A stretch of DNA of 64,000 nucleotides from Nemania diffusa (taxonomy: Eukaryota; Ascomycota; Sordariomycetes; Xylariales; Xylariaceae), in the NCBI GenBank assembly GCA_038501195.1, contig JBBPUQ010000009.1, forward strand, positions 620,001 through 684,000, given 5' to 3'. Position 1 is the first letter of the stretch, and the number at the start of each line of letters is the position of its first letter. Shown piece by piece: positions 62,572-64,000 of this stretch. The position numbers and the translations under genes were made by a program. The notes under the pieces were generated by a model, which worked only from the letters and a program-made list of their open reading frames with translations, was not told the origin of the DNA and did no database searches.

Positions 62572-64000
62572 TGTTATATATTAATATTTGTAAAAAATAA
62601 AAATATTGATTAAATAATTCAATTGTATATAAAAATCTAAATATAAAAAAAAAAAAAAAAAACAGAAAATTTAGCTAGTACAAAATAATAAAAATAAATA
62701 ATATATAAGCTATTTAAAGTAATAAGCTTTAATAATAAATAAATTTTACAAAAAAAGCGAAAAAATTGTAATATATAGTTAAAATAACTATATAGCTTAT
62801 ATTAGCTATTATATTATAACTACTTTTTTTAAAAAAAAAAAAATAAACTTTTATATAAGTAATAATTAAATTAAATACTTTTTAATAAAAAAGAAAATTA
62901 TTTTAAATATTTATTTATAAACTTTGTTTTAAATTTTTTATTTATTATATTATTTTATAAATTTCTTTATATTTAGTTATTAAATAATAATTCATTAAAA
63001 TTTATTTTATATAAATTAAATTTTATATATTTTTTTTTTTATACAATTATTTAATGTTTTTTTTAATAGCTTTATTATTATTAAAATATAGCTTTATAAA
63101 TTTATTTTTTGCTTTTATTTTTAGCTATTTTTTTAAATATATTAAAAGTTTTATTATATTTAAATAGTTTTAATAAAACTAATATAAAAATAATATATTA
63201 TTTTTAAAATTTTTAACTAAATATTATTTATTATTAATATTTTAGTTTTATTATATAACTTAGTATTAAAGCTTTTTATAATATAACTATAAAATTTAAA
63301 TTTTTTTAATAATAAATTTTTTTTTTTTTTTTAATTTAATTGATTTTTTAACAAAATTTTCTAACTTTTGCTTAAATAAAAAATTATTAAAATATTTCTA
63401 TAATTTATTTATATAATATTTATTATTTGTTTTTTAAAAATTTAAAACTTTTAATATATATATATTTTTTTTATATATTAAAATTTTAAAAAATTATTAA
63501 GTTATTAAAAAATTTAATTTATTAAAAAGTTTATTTATAATTTACAACTGTTACTTTTTTAAAATAAATATATAATTGTTTATATTAAAATTAAATTTTT
63601 TTTTTTTTTATTTATTTAATAAACTATTTTTTTTTAAACTTTTTATATATTTGTTTTTATAATTACAATATAATCTATTATAATTTAAGCTTTTTTTTAT
63701 TTTTGTTTTTAAATATATTATTTTTATATAATTATTTTTTTTAATTTTTTAGCTATAATTTAACAATTTTAATTAAAATAAAAAAATATAAAAAAGCTTA
63801 TTTTTATTTTATAAAAAAACAATTTTGTTAATTTATATAATATAAATATTTAAATATAATTTATAACAAAAATTTAATTTAATTAATTATTTTAAAAATA
63901 ATTTATATAAAATTATAACTTTTAGTTTAAATATTTGTTTATAATTTCTATTTAACTTATTATTTTATAATAATTTAATAATATAAAAATATAAATAATT
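62572..64000 (-). mobile_element. Element C: partial relative of element B, running off the window
   Basis: Starts with a diverged LTR (about 62,572-62,822: TGTTATATATTAATATTTG, an A run at 62,645-62,662, end TATAACTA). CTTTTTTT follows, the complement of an AAAAAAAG polypurine tract. The interior aligns with element B at an offset of about 15.1 kb: for example AACTGTTAC-TTTTTTAAAATAAATATATAATTGTTTATATTAAAATT near 63,545-63,590 against 48,400-48,445. It is the 3' end of a minus-strand element whose remainder lies beyond 64,000. Confidence 0.65.

Larger units (their letters stand above)
32930..64000. repeat. AT island: 31 kb of RIP-mutated repeat DNA
   Basis: From about 32,930 to the window end the sequence is almost entirely A and T, with G+C by eye from a few percent (about 33-38 kb and 55-62 kb) to the low teens (parts of 38.8-46.2, 53.8-54.1 and 62.6-64 kb). 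Open frames are absent or low-complexity Asn/Ile/Lys/Phe chance frames. Stop codons fall where Trp, Gln and Arg codons are expected in recognisable retroelement proteins, which is what C-to-T mutation on either strand produces. At least three LTR elements are listed separately. The remainder (32.93-38.79, 46.2-47.4 and 54.1-62.57 kb) is too degraded for me to assign. Confidence 0.9.

Noticed and set aside
32930..64000. Idea that the AT block is mitochondrial DNA or a nuclear mitochondrial insert
   Set aside because: No mitochondrial gene, tRNA or rRNA is readable, whereas gypsy pol remnants with transition-type damage and paired LTRs are present; the left junction joins nuclear genes with spliceosomal introns.

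Overview
The window comes from a filamentous ascomycete (Pezizomycotina, most likely a Sordariomycete). The evidence is short GT-AG introns (about 50 to 204 nt) with CTAAC-type branch points, fungal gene families (GH3 beta-glucosidase with PA14, RCO3-type sugar transporter, Osm1-type fumarate reductase with a cytochrome b5 tail), intergenic DNA full of TACCTA/TAGGTA motifs, and a 31-kb block mutated to almost pure A+T, the mark of repeat-induced point mutation (RIP). No bacterial-style operons are present.

Left half (1-32.9 kb, normal base composition), in order: an unassigned segment (1-1300); a seven-exon GH3 beta-glucosidase (+); a two-exon Cdc1/Ted1-type ER metallophosphodiesterase (+); a spacer with a decayed reading frame; a three-exon sugar transporter (-); a roughly 10-kb gene-poor stretch (11.5-21.6 kb); a small hypothetical gene (-); a four-exon fumarate reductase (-); a SET-domain protein (-) that shares a promoter interval with a 688-aa basic/acidic hypothetical protein (+); a small secreted fasciclin-domain protein (+); and the 3' part of a GNAT acetyltransferase gene (-) that runs into the AT block. 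Exon boundaries were worked out by hand from reading frame, splice-site sequences and family similarity.

Right half (about 32.93-64.0 kb): an AT-rich island with almost no G+C and no intact gene. Reading through the mutations, it contains at least three LTR retrotransposons. Element A (38,791-46,200, +) has two ~200-bp LTRs and recognisable Ty3/gypsy reverse transcriptase, integrase and chromodomain remnants, so it was a chromovirus. Element B (47,446-54,115, -) has two 237-bp LTRs and a reverse-strand gypsy RT remnant. Element C (62,572 to beyond the window, -) is a relative of B. The two LTRs of each pair differ essentially by transitions, as RIP predicts. The island is either an AT isochore or part of a (peri)centromeric region.

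The genes do not form an obvious pathway cluster. Two relate to carbon use (beta-glucosidase and sugar transporter, about 7 kb apart). I found no convincing novel defence or biosynthetic system. The items most worth a second look are the GNAT gene broken exactly at the island edge, the chromodomain element with a long purine-rich tail, the gene-poor 10-kb spacer, and the uncharacterised 688-aa protein.
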